Of a stretch of 64,000 bases of DNA, positions 22,974-35,887 are shown piece by piece (within the stretch, counting starts at the first letter, position 1; each line of letters begins with the position of its first letter). Source of the stretch: Prototheca cutis (Eukaryota; Chlorophyta; Trebouxiophyceae; Chlorellales; Chlorellaceae); NCBI GenBank assembly GCA_002897115.2, contig BCIH01000003.1, positions 435,704 to 499,703 of the forward strand. Direction: 5' to 3'. The notes beneath the pieces were generated by a model that saw nothing but the letters and a program-made list of their open reading frames with translations, did no database searches and was not told the DNA's origin. Made by a program: the position numbers and the translations under genes.

Positions 22974-25900
22974 ATGATGCTCCGCGCGTTATCCCTGCTG
23001 CTTTTGCTCTTGGCCTTTGGCCAAGCAAAGGCAAAGCGCTACAACACCCATGCCAAGAGGTTGGTGGCGAGGACGGTCTTGATCGGGCGCCGGGGTTCCT
23101 GAACTGGGGGCCTGGATTGAGACCAAGGGGATCGCAGCTCGATTGTTACTGGCAGTGGCCCATCCTCCATCGTGATCACCCATTCAGCTTTGCATGGTGT
23201 TGTGCACATGATCGGCGATCCGGTGGAAAACCCACATGCCCCACTGTCGCAGGGTGCCCGACAAGCTTAATGTGCATTTCGTGTGCCATACCCACGACGA
23301 TGCCGGCTGGCTCAAGACTGCCGACCAGTACTATTGGGGCAGCAACAACGGCATTGTGGTGAGTACATGAAGATTTTGAAGACTGATTGTTTGATCATTA
23401 CAGTGTTATCATGCAGTTGTGAAATTTTGTTGAAGAATGAGAGGGAGCGCGTTTTGCATTTGTCAGCGTGAACCGGGGACCAGGCTTACCACCATGCGAC
23501 CCGGGAGGTCTGCTCCCTGCCTGCTACAACATGCGGCAACATTCATGCTCCCTGCTCAGGATGTGGGCGTGCAGTACATCCTGGATGACGTAATGATGGC
23601 ACTCGCTGCAAANCGGGACCGCAAGTTTGTCTATGCTGAGATGGTGCGATGGCGGGGTTTTGGAGACCTGCATGCTCCAACATCTCACGTTAGAGACAGT
23701 TGCTCTGCGTGTGCATTTAATGCAGGCATTTAACCAAACCTTGTCGTTGCAATGCACATCACTGACCTGCACCTCTATTCCTAAATCAAACAGGCCTTTT
23801 TCATGCGATGGTGGCGGCAGCAAGAGGACGAGATGAAGGACCTGGTCAGGAGGCTGGTCGCGGATGGACAGCTGTCGTTTGTCAACGGCGGCTACGTCCA
23901 GCACGACGAGGCCACCGCCCATTTTGTCGCCATGATCGACCAAACAACCCTGGGCCACAGGTGGTGGACTTTGGGCCATTTTGTCTGTTTGGGGGGTATT
24001 TGATTGTTTGTTGTTTGGTTGGTCCATTGATTGATTTACGTAAGTCCTGGCCAGTGCATCTAGTCAGCAAGGTCCCTGCCCTTCAGACGGCCCCCCAATC
24101 CCCCCGCCAATGCAACCCCCAATGCACCCCCCGTTCCTCAACTCCCTCCTGCAATGGCAACACACCACATGCATTGATCTTCAGATTCCTGAAGGAAACT
24201 TTTGGCGTCGTCCCGACCATTGGATGGCAGCTGGACCCCTTTGGGCATTCGGCCACGCAGGCCAGCCTCTTTGGCGCGGGCCTCGGTTTCGATGCGCTCT
24301 TCTTCGCTCGAGCAGATCACCAGGTGAGCAGTTGTATTTGTGAATGCGGCGGGCACCTTGATCATGAGCAATTTGGTGCCAACACGTTCCTGTCCCACAC
24401 AGCAGCCCGTCAAGAGAGCCAGGGGTCATGGGGTTGACTCCTCCCTTTCTCCCCAAACAGGACATGGACATTCGGCGGAAGAACAANGAACTTGAATTTG
24501 TGTGGAGACCCGATAGCGCTGCTGCATCTGGAGCTGATGGCATCTTCACCGTCAACTTTGCCTCTGGTGCGCACTGCCTGATCTTGTTATGGGGATGCTT
24601 TCTTTCCTGTCCTTCCTCTGGAAACAGCTCTACACTTGTCGCTTGATGGTCATGCTGACACAAACCCGCTCCCTTTTCAGATTGACATCACCCTCCCCCT
24701 TGAAAAATAAACTTGTCAATATCCACAGGTCAGTATGGGCCGCCGTGGGGCTTTGGGTACGAGTGGGGCGCGGAGCCCGTTGCCGACGACCCTCGACTGG
24801 AAGNGTACAACGTCCAAGACCGGTGAGGCGTTTGGCTGTCCGTTTGTCTGCAATTCGTAATCGTAGCATGCTGCTGGATGCCGCACCATCATGGTTGATG
24901 CGTAATTTCAAACTCAACCAAGCAAAATGCACCCAATACAATCCCCCACACCCATGAAGCGTGGATGCTTTCGTGGAGTACGTGCAGGGCCTTGCCAATG
25001 TCACGAGGGGTGATGACGTCATCGTGACCATGGGCTCCGATTTCAACTACGGCCAGGCAAACCGCTGGTTCAAAAACATGGACAAGCTGGTGCATTACGT
25101 CAACCTGGACGGCCGCATCAACCTGTTTTATTCGTCCCCAGCAGAGTACGTTGCCGCCAAGCATGCGTACGACCAGGACTGGCCAGTCAAGCGAGACGAT
25201 TTCTTCCCGTATTCTGACAGCCAGCACGCGTTCTGGACAGGTACTGCCTCATGGTTGGGTGGGTGGGGGGGCGTTTGGCGGAGCACCACCGTCGCGACAA
25301 CATGAACCAGACAAGCAGACAACAAACGACCAAAACATTCCCCAAAATAATTTTAAAACCCTGCTCACAGGCTACTTCAGCAGCCGGCCTACGAGCAAGG
25401 CCTATATCCGGAGTGCGACGTCGCTGCTGCAGGCGGCGCGGCAGCTCGAGGTGTTTGCCNGCACCCGGCGGCCCACCACGCTCGCGCTGGAAGAAAGCGT
25501 GGCACTGACGCAGCATCACGATGCCATCACCGGCACCGCCAAGCAGCACGTCGTCAATGACTACCACAAGCAGCTCAGCAAAGGTCCGGGGGTGTGCGTG
25601 GGTGTGGGGTGTAGGGCTGGTTTCGAACAGGCAGGCAGCCAGACGTGGGCAGCTGTGTGGGAAGGGCATGTTTGGATGCGACGGATGAGAAAACACAAAA
25701 TCCCCCTGCCCCTTTTCCCCACCCGCTTCCAAAAACAGCACCCACACCACTGTTCACATCGCAGGGATCAAGGAGGCGCAGGCCGGGGTCAAGCATGCGG
25801 TAGCATCCCTGCTGGGCGCCGGCGCGGAGTGCGGCGGTCCCTGCCCCAACGACAGCCATGGGCTGGAATTCTGTGATTACGCCAATGCCACGCTGTGCGA

Positions 25901-28900
25901 GCCCAGCGTGCGGGCCAGCCGTGAAGGCCGTGCCATCCGTGTGCTGGCCTACAACCCGTTGGCCCAGCCGGTGCGCGTGCCCATCACCGTCCCCATTGCG
26001 AGCAACCAGTCCCTACTCTGGACCGTCAGAGGTATGTGGGTGTGTTGTTCTGTTTTTCTTTTTAAGGATTTTTTGGTTCGTGCAGGTTGTGTATTTGCAG
26101 AGCATCAAGAGCCGTGCCCTGTTTTGCATCTGTGCCTTTTCCCGACAACCTTCAGATCTCCCCAAACCCTCAACCCTCCAAAACCCTCGAACCCCAAGCA
26201 CTTTTACAACAACCAAAAGCACCCACAGGGGGCGAGGCCCAGAAGAAGCTCTCGGCCCAGGTGGTGCCCTTGGATCGGTCAACAGCGGCGCTGCAGGATC
26301 TGATCCTTGCCACCAATCAGAGCACGGAAGGCGCGGGCGATGCCAGCCTGGTCTGGATGGCTGAGTTGGCACCCCTGAGTGTTTCCGTTTATGAAGCTGT
26401 GCCAGNAGAGAGCTGGCTTGTGACCCAGGGGAGTGAAGGTGGTCTTCCTTCGAGTGCTGCCATGGATCCCTTGCCCGCGGCGCCCAGCGATATTTCCCAC
26501 TGGCCCAGGCCTCGGCCGAGCGGGCTGCTCCGGGGCCTTGGTTCTGCTGTTCTGCACCTGCGGGCCGGGGAAGAAACCGTGGCGGGTGCCGACCCTGCGC
26601 TGGACAACGGCCGGGTCAGGGTCGAGTTTGACGCCGACAGCGGTAATTTTGGAGGCGGCGACTTGGGGCCTGGGTGTGGTTGATGGGACTGGGGGTGCCG
26701 GGACGTCGGAGGTGGGCGCTCAAGTCCACGGTCAGCGTGACATGTGCGGCCATGCATGNGCATGTCCCTGCGCACAGCCTCCCAGAAGTGAGCGCAGGGA
26801 AATGCGTCGACCATCCGCCATAACCTCACCCCACCCTACGCAACGTCTGCAGGCGAGTTGGCGGGTCTGTGGCTGCGTGACGAGGCAGAGCCACTGCCAC
26901 TGTCGGCCGGGCTTTGCTGGTACAACTCCAGTGATGGCTTGGAGGTGCCAGAGGGAGAAGACCGGGGTCAAGCCGGCGGCGCCTACATTTTCAGGCGTGC
27001 ACTGTGATGTGATTGTGTGTTTCAGGCACTGGAATGGGACGGGGAAGGGCTCGTGCTGGGGACTTGCGTGGCCCTCTGCTAACTGCTGAGTTCCAAATCT
27101 CCCTCACCTGCAACTGTCTCCTTGATCCAAACGAGGTGCTTCCACTCCCAATGCACATTGCACCCAAACAAACTAGTCACCATTGCCAAACTATCACCGC
27201 TCGACAGGCCCAACCATAAGAATGCGATCAAGCTCGAGGGCAAGCCCAAGTTAGAGATCGTCAAGGGGTATGTCGTGCAGGAGGCGCGTCAGACCTACGG
27301 CGACTGGGCCACCCTGGTGTTCAGGTGCGTGGCTGTTTCCGTGCACTGAGGGAGGGCAGTGTTTTGGGAGTGGGGGCGAGTTTGTGGTGCCACAAAGTCC
27401 AGCGACTCAAAGCCTCTGGTTAAGACACTAGAAGGATGCAGCAGGGCATGAAAGAGACAGTGTTACGTTGTGGGCCAGCGTACCCCCAGCATGGCCCCGA
27501 CTGTACCTAACCCCCATCCCAGGCTGTACGAGGGGTCTACGGAGGTGGAGGTGGAGTGGACGGTGGGCCCCGTGCCCGTGGACGATGGTCTGGGCAAGGA
27601 AGTGACGCTGTGGTATTCGTCCCCGGCCATCGACTCTGGCCGTACCTTCTTCACCGACGCCAATGGTAGACTGACGATGCGGCGCGAGCGCGACGCCCGA
27701 TCCACCTGGCCGCTCAATGTCACCGAGCCCGTCGCGGGGAATTTCTATCCCGTCACCACCTCGGCCTTTGTCCGGGACAGTGCCCACCAGCTGGCCGTCA
27801 CCGTTGACAGAGCCCAAGGTGTTGGGGTGGGCGGGTGGATTTTTTGGGGGGGAAGTATTTTTATTTTTGGGGAGCATTCGTTTATCACCATGCTTTTTTT
27901 AATGTAATAATTAGATAACTCTGAACAGCATTTTGAACCGACATTGATTGATGACAACCCCTCCGCCCACCTGACCAATGAATCCCTGCAGCGGCAGCTT
28001 CGCTCGACTCGGGGTCTCTAGAGTTTTTGGTGCACCGACGGCTGTTGGTGGACGATGCCCGCGGCGTGGCCGAGCCGCTGAACGAGACGGCCTGCGGAGA
28101 CGTCCGGCGCGAGTGCAATGCTTCGTGTGATGGCCTGGTCGTCCGCGGGCGGCACTGGCTGGAAGTCAGCCGCGTGCACCCTCGCCGCAGTTCATCCCCA
28201 GCGGCCGTCGGCCAAGCCGACCGTGCCCGGCGCTGGCGCCAGCAGCTGCACAACGACCCGCCGCTCTTGCTGTTTGGCGGTGCTGGGGACGAGCGTGTGG
28301 TTGCAGAGGAGGACCGTGCATCGAGACATTCGAGCGAATCAGACCATGTGGACGAACCGAGACGTATCGATGNCAGATCATCAACCNCCTCATCGGAAAC
28401 TCCCGCATCCTTGCTCTCCTCTGTGGGCAGTGTGTCTCTTTCAAAGGGCTCCACGCTGCCGCGGAATGTGCAGCTTGTGACGCTGGCGCGACTGTCACCA
28501 AAAAAGGTGTTGGTGCGACTGGCGCATTCTTTCCAGGCAGGTGAAGGCGGGCATGCCTCGCACCCCGTCACCCTGGACTTCCATGCCCTCTTCTCCCGGG
28601 TCGACTACACCAAGGCACGTTTATGGGGTGGGGGGGGGGGGGGGGGGCACTGGGCGAAGGCGCGCTGGCTGTTGGACCGATGATTGATAGTATGACTTGG
28701 GGACAGGCACGATAACAACAGCTCAAGTCGAGGAGAAAACCAGATCAATTCTCTCGAACAACAAAACCTGTTGCAGGTGCGGGAGCTGACACTGAGTGCC
28801 AACCAGCATGCTCACTCTGCCCACAAGCGCCTTGTCTTTGCGACGGGGGACGACATTGGGAGCTCAGCGCCACAGGAACCAGTGGCCGAGTGTGATGACC

Positions 28901-29200
28901 ATGGCAGGAATGGAACGGCTCAACCCTGCACCGGCACACCCCTACACATCACACTCCATGCCATGGAGGTGAGCCCTAGCGGTGGGGGCCTTGTCATGCT
29001 TGTTTTATCACTGGATATTCTGGTTGACGTGCTTATGGCATCCTGACTCCAAGCACCCAAATCGCCGTGACATGCATGCAGTGCCTAAGACGCCCCGGAG
29101 TGTCTTGTCTTGGGTGGGATGGCAGAGAGTTGTATGAGGTGATTACATAATCCACCCTGCCAACCAACCACAGGTCCGGACGTTTGAGCTGGTGGAGTAG
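22974..29200 (+). CDS. Secretory/vacuolar alpha-mannosidase, glycoside hydrolase family 38
   Basis: Seventeen exons: 22974-23059, 23253-23358, 23560-23643, 23794-23960, 24185-24323, 24461-24566, 24729-24822, 24960-25240, 25371-25583, 25765-26031, 26229-26642, 26853-26994, 27208-27324, 27523-27818, 27992-28614, 28777-28968 and 29174-29200 (about 1,117 aa). The N terminus is a typical signal peptide ([20 protein letters not shown]). The catalytic domain has zinc-site [32 protein letters not shown], the nucleophile aspartate in [10 protein letters not shown], and the mid-domain [12 protein letters not shown]-terminal beta domains show [18 protein letters not shown] and [20 protein letters not shown]. 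It hydrolyses terminal alpha-mannose from N-glycans, as the lysosomal/vacuolar plant enzymes do. Introns 12 and 15 use GC donors (26995, 28615). Exon 15 carries an extra Ser/Asp-rich stretch (28287-28440). Seven exonic Ns leave the frame open. Confidence 0.94.
29143..29147 (-). promoter_or_regulatory. Candidate polyadenylation signal (TGTAA on minus strand) for enkurin gene
   Basis: TTACA on the plus strand, 171 bases downstream of the enkurin stop and inside the last intron of the opposing mannosidase gene. If used, the two transcripts overlap at their 3' ends. Confidence 0.25.
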
Positions 29201-29317
29201 AGCATCAGCTGTTTTGGAAGTTGTTCCTTGGCACCGTGACAGCAATGCAACACCGCAGTTGCAATGTGTGCTGGCTGTTTTGCGGGTGACAGCTGACCGC
29301 GTCGTTTACTTGGAGGA

Positions 29318-30419
29318 TTACTCAACCAACAGGCTGTCTGCCCGCTTGAGCAGTGCAACGTCCTCATCGAGCTGCTCCAACTGCTCCAGTAGCTCCTGCG
29401 CATGGATGGGCAGGTGGCCATGTCTGTTGATGTGTGTGCACAGTGAGAGGTGAGACATGCGGATTGTAACAGGAACTGAGCCTTGGCGGAAGTCGTGCTC
29501 CATCAACGCCCGGGCATACCTGTCGAGCCCGGCATTGACTGGGTGAGTCTGAGGCAAAAGGCACACGGTTGAAAGCTGCATGCACGGCCTGGCGCTTGGC
29601 TTTGACGTGCTCCCGCAGCTGCTGGAGTTCGGTGCCCTGGATGACGACGCCCTGCCGCTGCTGCACGAAGATGGATGCTTGGGGGGAGGATTGTTAAAGG
29701 CGCAAGCTCCTGGGCTAGAGGCCCGGGTGGGATGGCTGGGAGCACCTTTGGGTCTGTGACGCTCAAAAGCTGTACCATCAACAATCCATGCCGACCTGCT
29801 CGGTGATGATACCCGCATCAGCATCACGTGATGATGCCTGGGTCTCTGCCATGCTGCGCTGTTTGAGGCGATCCAGATAGCGTGGGGCCTTGCCGTAGTC
29901 AGGCTTGCTCAGAAAATCAATCTGTTGCGCCCCACAACAGCGGGGAGGTGTTGTGCGCAGCAGGCTGGTGAGTAGCATAAATATCCACTGCGTATTGATT
30001 GATTTGCGCTGGGAAATTGCAACGGCGATCCACGCATATAGCTTACCTCGGCCAGCGGCTCAGGGTGTTGTTTCAAGGGAATGACACACTCTGCATTTTG
30101 TTCCACCCAGTTTTTGCTGGTGCCCCGGCCCCTGACTGGCCGCTCGTCCCGCAGAGGCACGGGGGGCTTTAAGTGCCGGGGCAGGGAGTCCACATCTACA
30201 GGGACCGCGGGAATACACAGGGCGTCAGGGCAATCCAGAGTGAACAGCCATTGGGCAAAGCCCGTCCTGTTGCAGGGGCATGCTACCCAGTGCCGCACCA
30301 CTGGACCCGCACAACGCACTGATTCCCCTATCACTGTAACAATTCCTAGTACCTTCGAAGCCGGCCACTCCATCTCCATTCCGTGGGAGGGGCTTGCCGT
30401 GGAGTTTGCCGTATCTCAT
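29318..30419 (-). CDS. Enkurin-domain ciliary protein (FAP106-like)
   Basis: Exons in transcript order 30419-30353, 30195-30047, 29921-29796, 29660-29567 and 29475-29318 give about 197 aa. Enkurin landmarks appear in the right order: LKPPVPLRDERPVRGRGTSK then NWVEQNAECVI, SKPDYGKAPRYLDRLKQ, QRQGVVIQGTELQQLREHVK and a C-terminal coiled coil (ELLEQLEQLDEDVALLKRAD). Enkurin/FAP106 is a microtubule inner protein of cilia and flagella in Chlamydomonas and animals. The first exon is less certain because its peptide lacks the usual ESIYNLI motif; a different 5' exon is possible. Finding it suggests flagellar components in this genome. It ends tail to tail with the mannosidase gene. Confidence 0.82.
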
Positions 30420-30898
30420 GACGCCCTCGCAACTCAGTCAGCAGCGCTCTATGCCCCGAAACGCACTCCCATTCCTGATATGTACTCTGTCGAAAGGCGT
30501 TTGCTTCCTAAATTAAGGATAGAAAATGGATTCCAGGACCCATGCCAGGAGTCGGACGCCGTTATTGAGAGGCAGTGTCGCCGGACATGTGGACATGCCT
30601 GTCCTAGCGGGGACCGTCAAGCAGTGGGCTTCAACGTCAACCACGAAACAGCATGGATGTTAATTCCAATGTAGTTGATATGACCGCTTCCAAGGCGCAC
30701 TTGACCTTGCATGATCTTTCCACAGACTCGGCAGATGGTCGCCATCGTCGACGGATCCCCCGCCCCATCACGTGACTGGACTTCCCACGCTGAAGCGCAA
30801 CGCCTTGCGTGGGCCTTGGGCCATGCAAAAGGACCTTACAGGATATGAGACAGGGGGTGTAGTCGAATCACACATACGAGATTGAATGAATTAGAAGA
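30420..30898. promoter_or_regulatory. Divergent promoter region, enkurin gene / LL-DAP aminotransferase
   Basis: 479 bases between two start codons facing apart. No coding segment or defined element was recognised. Confidence 0.45.
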
Positions 30899-33670
30899 AT
30901 GTCGCTCTCCTCGACGTCCCTGGCGGGGCAGCAGGCCTGCATCAGGGCCCTGCCCGCCCGCACGGCCGGGTAGGTTTCTGGTTGGAAGATCACATGCAAC
31001 GGCACAGGCCTGCGAGCAGCATCCTTTGTACTGGATTGCCTGGACGTGTCTTCTTTATATGCTTGCATCTCATGCATCCCCCCGTCGCACAGGCTGCGTC
31101 CGGCATCGCGGGCATCGCTGAGGTGCCAGGCCGCCAAGGATGCTGGTGGGTCGGGCGGAAGGGGAAGATCGGCGTGCGTAGGGTGGTGGGGAAGCGGACC
31201 GTTCTGCGAGGGGAAAATGGCCGATTCATACTTTCGTTTTCTGTGTTTATCTGTTGGTTGAAAGGGCGATTGACGGGGTGCATTGCTGGGAGGGGATGAG
31301 AGGAGGGCAGCCTTGCGGTCTGGCATCGCCGCCGATGGCGGCAGGTGTATGGCCGCATGCACCAGGTCGCTTATTATCACGTGCCATCAATCAATCAATC
31401 AATATGTGAGACCACCCCGCACAGTGCCCACCACCGGGGTCAAGCGCAACCCCAACATGGCCAAGCTTCAGGCTGGCTACCTCTTCCCTGAGGTGGCCCG
31501 CCGCCGGCGGGAGCACCAGCAGGCGCACCCCGACGCCAAGATCCTGTCGCTCGGCATCGGCGACACCACCGAGCCCATCCCGCCCACCATCGTCGAGGCC
31601 ATGCGCGCCGCCGCGGTGGACCTGGGCACGCCAGAGGGCTACTCAGGGTGAGGGTTCTTTGGGGGGAAGGGCGGGGGCCAGCCACAGCAGAGCATGTGTC
31701 TCAGGGTTCCACAGCACTCATCTAGATGCATGCATGGATGTGTGCATGTTATCAATCTGTCTCTTTTCTTTTTATGTGATTGAAACCCCAAGAATATTCA
31801 TTTCACGAACGAATTGAACAGGTACGGAGTGGAGCAGGGCCAGACGCCGCTGCGGGAGGCCATCCAGGAGCGCCTCTACTCCAAAGTTGGGCGGAATGCC
31901 TCTGAGATCTTTGTCTCGGACGGATCCAAGTGCGACATCGGCCGCCTGCAGCTCATGTTTGGCGCCGGTGTCAGTGTCGCCTGCCAGGTGTGTGGCTGGA
32001 GTGGTTTTGGGTTCCAGCGCATCCTGCAAAGAGGTCACAGGTCCTTCTGTTCTTGTGCATGCGTGGCCTTTCACAGCGGGCTGAGACTGCAAGAGTCCTT
32101 TACCCATGCCCCGCAACCTCACCCACCCGCGCACACCCCAAAAAGGATCCGGCGTACCCCGTGTATGTGGACTCTTCTGTGATCATGGGCATGACTGGCG
32201 AGTTTAATGGTACCAACTACGATGGCATCACGTACATGGCGTGCCACCCCGAGAACGACTTCTTCCCTGACCTGTCCACGGTACGACTTTTTTGGGGGGG
32301 GGGTTGGAAGTGGCTGGAGTGGGGCTCGGGGACCATGCCCCGATACCTCAAACAGGCAATACAGTCCACTGGCTTACACACATACACACGCGCGCGCGCG
32401 CTCTCACATAACCTGCCATCACAATGCCAGGTCCCTCATGCCGACATCATCTTTTTCTGCTCGCCCAACAACCCTACTGGTGCGGCGGCCACGCGGAGCC
32501 AGCTCAAGGAGTTGGTAGCATTTGCCAAGCAAAACGGCAGCATCATTGTTTATGATGCCGCATATGCCCTGTTCATCTCCGACCCCGACTGCCCAAAGAC
32601 CATCTACGAGATTCCCGGTGTGCTTATGGTCATGATGGTTATTAATCCGGCAGGATGTTGTTGGGGTCACTAGGGCATGATCCAACACCCCCCCCCCCCC
32701 CCCCCCCCCGCGCGGTAACAATGGGCATGATGAAACCCCCATGGTGACAACGGGCATGACACATGCCTCCTGGACTGCTAGGCAATGTGCACTCGAAATG
32801 CAAGCACATTTCTGATGTTCTCACGCTCATGTACGTGTTTTACAGGGGCGGAGGAGGTTGCATTGGAGACGTGCTCCTTCTCCAAGTACGCCGGGTTCAC
32901 CGGCGTCCGTCTGGGTTGGACGGTCGTGCCGGAGCAGCTGCGCTATGCCGGTGAGCACTCCTCCCATACTTGGGTGTGGCTCTTTTTACCTGATGGCCGT
33001 CCACCGCCCTACCTCATCCCCACCCATACGCCCAAATTACCACCACCTCCCTACACAAACACAGATGGCACCCCGGTGATCAAGGACTGGAACCGCATCA
33101 TGTCCACGGTGTTCAACGGCGCGAGCAACATCGCGCAGGCCGGTGGCCTTGCGGCGCTGTCAGACCAGGGCTGGAAAGAGGTGCACGAGTTGGTGGCCTA
33201 TTACAAGGACAATGCTGCCATCCTCAAGTATGATCGAGCTTTTTTTCCGTTGCGACAGTATTTGACCGGGAATTTTGGAGGGTTTTGGCATGGCTCGGGC
33301 TCGCACTTGTTCCCCCTTTCTCTGTTTGTCAGCTCCTGCTGCGCAGCGGGCCGCCTCCTCTGACCCCCGACCTTCCAACTCCTCCCCCAAATCGAAAACA
33401 ACGCGTAGGAAGACGTTCAAGGACCTGGGCTTCACGGTGTTTGGTGGCAGCGATGCGCCGTACATCTGGATCAAGTTCCCCGGTCGCAAGTCGTGGGACG
33501 CGTTTGCGGAGATTCTGGAGCGCTGCAACATCGTCACCACGCCGGGGTCGGGCTTCGGAGCTGCGGGCGAGGGCTTTGTCCGCGTCAGCGCCTTTGGCCA
33601 CCGCGACGACATCAAGGAGGCTGTGCGCCGGTTCAAGAGTGTGTACGGCCACAAGAGCAGCAAGAAGTGA
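30899..33670 (+). CDS. DAPL: LL-diaminopimelate aminotransferase (DapL/AGD2)
   Basis: Exons 30899-30969, 31411-31647, 31822-31987, 32146-32280, 32431-32617, 32846-32950, 33065-33227 and 33409-33670 give about 441 aa. Exon 1 is Ser/Ala/Arg-rich ([20 protein letters not shown]), as expected of a plastid transit peptide. The mature protein matches plant AGD2: [78 protein letters not shown], the PLP-lysine motif [26 protein letters not shown], and [20 protein letters not shown]. It converts tetrahydrodipicolinate directly to LL-diaminopimelate in plastid lysine biosynthesis, using glutamate. The acceptor at 31411 was chosen because it alone joins exon 1 in phase. Confidence 0.95.
32688..32709. 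repeat. 22-base C homopolymer in DAPL intron 5
   Basis: The run lies in the first half of a 228-base intron on the coding strand, unlike most C runs in this window, which are near acceptors. Confidence 0.85.
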
Positions 33671-34038
33671 GCTGGCTGGGTGGATGCTGTGTTGAACCCG
33701 GATCAGGGGTCGCCATCCCTGATACAGAGGCCGGCCGATGCCCCAGCAGCAGTCCACCACGCGCCATCATCACCCTGCTGCCTGTTGGCTGGCCATGGTC
33801 GGCCCCCAGCCCTCCCCGTCTCTCCTCTGTCCTGTTTTTTGACCTTGCACGCTTGCCCCGGCCGGTTGCCTGGGGGCGACCCCCTTCCCGCTGTACAAAT
33901 ACTGCACCCCTTTTTTGTTTGCCAAGAGGAATGGCTGGTGGGTTTCCCAGGGAAACTCCGTCAGGGTATTTCAATCAACAGACCAGGATGGGTTTGGGGG
34001 TGCTCAGAGCAGCGCACTCGCTTCCCTCGCCGAAGCAG
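33671..34038. other. Convergent spacer between DAPL and TAF4
   Basis: Two genes end toward each other; the segment is presumably 3' UTRs. No other signal seen. Confidence 0.5.
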
Positions 34039-35849
34039 CTAGCCGTCGATGAGTCTGTTGCGCCAGGTGAACAGCAGTTCGCTCTTGGCATAGTTGTGGT
34101 CCCGTTCCATGACGGCAAGCAGATCGGCCGCCGTCAGTGTCTCCACTTCTTCGGTGGCCTTGTGCCCAGGGACAACCAGCTTGGCCCGGCCATCGGGCAG
34201 ACTTGCGCTGGCCTGTGACAGCATCAGGTGCTCTTCTGGATTCGGAACGATTGATTGACCACGAGGAGCAGCATTCTCACACCGTTCAGCAACAAGCAAC
34301 GACCAATAAGCCAAACAAACAACAAAATAACATACCGGTCCTGCTGAGGCGCCATCCGCGGCCCGCTGCTGCTGGTGCTGAGCCGCGGTGATTGTCGTCC
34401 CTGATGCTCCCCCTGCGGCAGCCTGATTCGCAGATGCAGCTGCGGCTGCTTTCTCCTCGGCCAGTTTCTTCTCCTTTTCCGCGGCGCTCCGCGCCTGAGC
34501 CGCCGCAAGGAGCCCCGCGATCGAGCCGTCGGCCACGACCTCTTCCTCCTCCAGCGGGGCTTGCTCTGCGCGATCCGCACCTGGTTGTGCTCCAGCAGCG
34601 GTGGATGCGTCGCCGCCTGCAGCAGAAGCACTGCCAAGGGCACCCGAGGACTGTGCGGCAGCATTCGCACCCTTTGACTCCGCGGCAGCGCCGCCGTCCT
34701 GGCCGCCAGCTTTGACGTCGTCCGTGGAAGCACCGTTCCCAGCGGCCTTCTTATTGGCGCCCGGTTTGTTCCATCGCTCGAATCGCGCGCCGAAACGACG
34801 GCCACCGCCGCCGCCGAGCGTGGCCGCGACGGCTGCACCTGCCGCCGAAGCAGCGACGCGGCCCTGCATTTCCGCACGAGCCTTTTGCGCCCTTTCCCTC
34901 GTTTCTTCGTCGGCGCGACGGCTGCCCGCGGCGCGGAGCAACGCTTCCCGCTCCGCGGCCAGCTTGGCTTCGGCCGCATCGCGAGCGGCACGCTCCAGGC
35001 CCAGAACGCCCCGCCGGGGATCATGACTCACCCTCACACCCGGCGCGCGGCGGGCAGAGTCGGCGCGGCACGCCGCCGCGCGGGCCGCAGCCCGGAGCAG
35101 TGACCCCGCGTGCGCGGCAAAGGCCCTTTGGAGCAAATCGAAGCACGCCGGGTCGACGGACGACAGGCCGCGCTGCGCCGCGGCTGCCAGGCATGCATTG
35201 CCCAGCCGCCACTCGCTCAGCAGCTGCGAAGCCGACGTCAAGGCCAAGCCCTGTGCGCGCTGCGTCTGCAAGCCCGCCATCAGAGTGTCGGTTTCTTCCT
35301 CCATGTCGATAAAAGCGTCGGCGCCCAGGATGTCGTCAATGTCCCCGTCCCCGCCGCCGCCGCCGCCGCCGCCACGACCCCTCTTGCTGCCGCCCCGCGC
35401 ACGCTTGGGCTCTGGAGCCCCCGGCTCCCCGTCTGCAGTCCAATGACATTGCATTTTGGCAGAAGTTCACGTGCAGAAACGTGTAAGAATGTCAGGTGGA
35501 TGAGATAACAACAATGACCGTAAAATCATGAACTCGACCAGAAAATATTATTCTCACCGGCCGTGGACGCACGCCTCGAGGCAAGGCCGCGCTTGGCTTC
35601 GGGTCTTGAAGCGGCCGGCGCCTGTGCAGCAGCGGCTGCCGGCGCCCGATTGCCAGCTCCTGTGTCGCCTGCCTGCGACGATGGCCTCGGCGGCCCCAGC
35701 GCGGCGGCTGCTGCACCGGCATCGCCGGCCGGCGCAGTTTTGGCCACGGGCTGCGAAGAAGCTTGCATGGCCGGTGGAGCAGCTGCTCCTGGGGCGCCGC
35801 CTGCACCAGAGACCCCGCCTGCGATGCTTGCCGATGCCATCCCTCCCTG

Positions 35850-35887
<38 letters not shown>

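Noticed and set aside
32383..32402. Alternating purine-pyrimidine CACG/CGCG tract in DAPL intron 4 as Z-DNA element
   Set aside because: Consistent with the general CA/CG-rich acceptor side of introns here; no separate function can be supported.
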